The notes beneath the pieces were generated by a model that had not been told where the DNA came from, did not search any database, and saw nothing but the letters and a program-made list of their open reading frames with translations. This document shows positions 62,111 through 64,000 of a stretch of DNA of 64,000 nt, in pieces. The translations under genes were made by a program, and so were the position numbers. The DNA is from an uncultured bacterium (lineage in GTDB: Bacteria; Bacteroidota; Bacteroidia; Bacteroidales; Bacteroidaceae): contig CAJMMQ010000010.1 of NCBI GenBank assembly GCA_905214625.1, forward strand, positions 30,821-94,820, in the 5' to 3' direction. Position 1 is the stretch's first letter; the number at the start of each line of letters is the position of its first letter.

Positions 62111-63934
62111 TCAGCGGGCAATAACTGATTTTGCCGTAGCTGTCTTGCCGTCTCTGACAGACCTGGTTACATATATTCCAGGACTGAGAGTAAATGTTTC
62201 ACCCGGATTTTCACACTTGCGCACAAGTTTTCCGTTTATGTCATATACATACATGCGGTCGAAGTTTCCGTCTGCCTTAACACAGTCTGAAGAGCCATAC
62301 AGGCGTCCGCTGACATTATTCTCCACCACTTCACTAATGCCGCTGGCAGCACCTCCGTCTGTAAATCTCACTTCAGCACAGTTATACACCTTACGGTCTG
62401 TAACGTCTGAAGGATTATAGTTGCTTACGATAGCAACAAGATACATCTGTTCCGGCAGTGTCTTTACGTTTATGCCATAGTATGTAGACAATATGCTGTC
62501 AGGCAATGTATATGAGATTTCTTTTGTAAATTCCTTACCTTCTTCAAGAGCAACCGACTCGCCCCAAGCACCGTTCAGACAGCCTCTGAACACGTGTCTG
62601 TGCATATAAGCCGAACCTCCGTTCTGCTGCATACCCATAATTGAGTCCTGAACAATGCACAATGTAAGTCTCGGATCTGTTCCTGCCGGCTTTACATAGG
62701 TCTTTATCTTAACCGTGCCGGAAAGCAGACTGGTGTTCTTGTCAAAATCAGTATTCAACTGCAATTCAACATAGGGCTGAATTGTTGCCTGTTTATCAAT
62801 GCTCTCATTTATATAAACACGGCTTACGTTAAACACCGGTGAACCTGCACTTATATTCTCATTCGTAGCTCTGTTAAGCATAAAAGCAGGAGCAAACGTT
62901 GAACTGCTGTTATAAAAGTCAACATAGGCATCATCCTCTTCCATCGTGAAAGAATCAGGCTGATAACCGGAATGGTGTCCGATCTGAACTATGCTTTCGG
63001 TGCGGTCCTTAAGCGTTGCTTCCATTACTTCATGGCCGTCAGGACAGTTGATGCAAAGCTGAGAAGTGAAATTCTCAAGCAAATATGAGCGCTGAATGTC
63101 AGCCGGATAGAAATAGACTGTACTCTGACACTCGTTATCCGTGGCGTCAGCGTCTGCCTTGCCGTTTATATTATCTACAGACAGTTCGACCACCTTGCGT
63201 CCCTGGCTCTCTGTCAGTATATTCGGAATATCAAAATTATATGTTGACGCATTGGGTATCGACACTCCACTTACTGTAAATGTCTCTGTCTCCTTATTGT
63301 CAAACTTGCAGTGAACGTCAAAACTTGTCACAGTCTCACTGCCGAAGTTGTACAGCTGGCCTTGAAATTTATATTCGCTTCCCGTCTTATAATATCCGTC
63401 GGCATCGAAAGGACGCACCGACACGTCAACAAATGCCGGAGCATCGTCGACAAGCAGCTGAATATTAAAACATCCCATTTTATTGCTGAACAGGTCTACC
63501 CATTCACCATTCTCATTGACACCGTAAGAACAGCCTTCCTCTCCATAGCTGCGGTCAAAAGCCAGTGGCTTATAGTTGGTTGTACAATTAATCTTAAATC
63601 CAAAATAAAGGTCTTTATCGGCTGTTATCTCGAATGGAGTGTCAAGGTCAAAATCCTTCCAGCTTGTGCTTACTCCGCTTATTGCTTGCTCATACAAAGG
63701 ATTACCGTTAAGGTCGTCAGTGACAAAGAATTGTACCGACTCAACATTCCTTGTACCGAACACTCCCCTGACACCTGTGATTTTCTTGCCCGCAAGTGTC
63801 TTTAATTTTGAAACAGGTATCCTGATGGCGGCAGACTGCTGCTCGCTGCCGTTCAGGCGCACGCCGTCGGTACGTTCAAAATCACCGTTACTATAACCAA
63901 TCTTAGTCTGCGCAGACAAACAAACAGGGCTCAC
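62111..63934 (-). CDS. Omp28-related secreted protein with CxxC motif and T9SS sorting domain; 5' end unclear
   Basis: At least 607 residues, reading from GTG at 63934 (VSPVCLSAQTKIGYSNGDFE). SPVCLSAQ looks like the end of a signal peptide, but no hydrophobic core precedes it in this frame, which stays open to a TAA at 63994-63992. A run of seven C lies at 63946-63952 on the minus strand. A beta-sandwich (about 10-160) and a CARDB-like module (about 165-280) precede C294-I-N-C297 in NFTSQLCINCPDGH and GHHSGYQPDSFT. The sorting domain is MYVYDINGKLVRKCEN ... SPGIYVTRSVRDGKTATAKS. Same family as 20045-21889 and 38413-40185. Either the true start lies beyond a frame break near the C-run, or the sequence at the window edge is faulty. 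Confidence 0.78.
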   Translation of the reverse strand: MSPVCLSAQTKIGYSNGDFERTDGVRLNGSEQQSAAIRIPVSKLKTLAGKKITGVRGVFGTRNVESVQFFVTDDLNGNPLYEQAISGVSTSWKDFDLDTPFEITADKDLYFGFKINCTTNYKPLAFDRSYGEEGCSYGVNENGEWVDLFSNKMGCFNIQLLVDDAPAFVDVSVRPFDADGYYKTGSEYKFQGQLYNFGSETVTSFDVHCKFDNKETETFTVSGVSIPNASTYNFDIPNILTESQGRKVVELSVDNINGKADADATDNECQSTVYFYPADIQRSYLLENFTSQLCINCPDGHEVMEATLKDRTESIVQIGHHSGYQPDSFTMEEDDAYVDFYNSSSTFAPAFMLNRATNENISAGSPVFNVSRVYINESIDKQATIQPYVELQLNTDFDKNTSLLSGTVKIKTYVKPAGTDPRLTLCIVQDSIMGMQQNGGSAYMHRHVFRGCLNGAWGESVALEEGKEFTKEISYTLPDSILSTYYGINVKTLPEQMYLVAIVSNYNPSDVTDRKVYNCAEVRFTDGGAASGISEVVENNVSGRLYGSSDCVKADGNFDRMYVYDINGKLVRKCENPGETFTLSPGIYVTRSVRDGKTATAKSVIAR

Positions 63935-64000
63935 CCGATAAATATGGGGGGGAGTTATGCATATAGTTTTGTAAGTCTGAAAAGGAAGAATTTAATATCT

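Overview
The window looks like a chromosomal segment of a Bacteroidales bacterium, most probably Prevotellaceae. The evidence is two SusC/SusD pairs, a C10 (streptopain/interpain type) peptidase, promoters of the Bacteroidetes TTTG-N19/20-TAnnTTTG form, and about a dozen secreted proteins ending in a type IX secretion (T9SS) type-A sorting domain. No phage, plasmid, CRISPR or restriction genes were seen. Species and taxonomy cannot be settled without a search.

Region 1 (1-16666) holds two mirror-image nutrient-uptake loci. On the minus strand, SusC, SusD and a surface lipoprotein are followed by a C10 cysteine peptidase that runs off the left edge. On the plus strand, SusC, SusD and a lipoprotein are followed by an M6 metallopeptidase. 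The two SusC genes diverge across 1.5 kb of gene-free DNA, and their leaders form an inverted repeat of about 210 bp. A consensus promoter inside the spacer points at the left locus, and none was found for the right one. With proteases and no glycoside hydrolases beside the transporters, both loci are best read as protein/peptide-utilisation systems.

Region 2 (16667-23348) has a decayed IS982-type insertion sequence with intact 19-bp ends. Next come two Omp28/thioredoxin-like surface proteins and a secreted protein gene interrupted by one in-frame TGA. Region 3 (23808-30030) is the suf iron-sulfur cluster operon (sufB, an outer-membrane barrel gene, sufC, sufD, sufS) on the minus strand. Region 4 (30030-38410) has a GC-rich GLUG-repeat secreted protein, a 47-residue peptide gene, an S41 C-terminal processing protease and tRNA-Asn, separated by long repeat-rich intergenic DNA.

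Region 5 (38413-52564) is a minus-strand operon of four secreted proteins: a 1552-aa adhesin-like protein, a 709-aa fibronectin type III protein, an M6 protease and an Omp28-like protein. It diverges from a membrane-anchored TPR/AraC-type regulator, which is followed by a metallo-beta-lactamase-fold hydrolase. Region 6 (53567-63934) holds four more T9SS cargo genes, one with an exact 490-residue internal duplication and one with an unclear 5' end beside a run of seven C. The most unusual theme is the density of T9SS cargo, including five proteins with an exported CxxC thioredoxin-like centre. Also notable are several families of intergenic inverted and direct repeats that fill whole gaps between genes.
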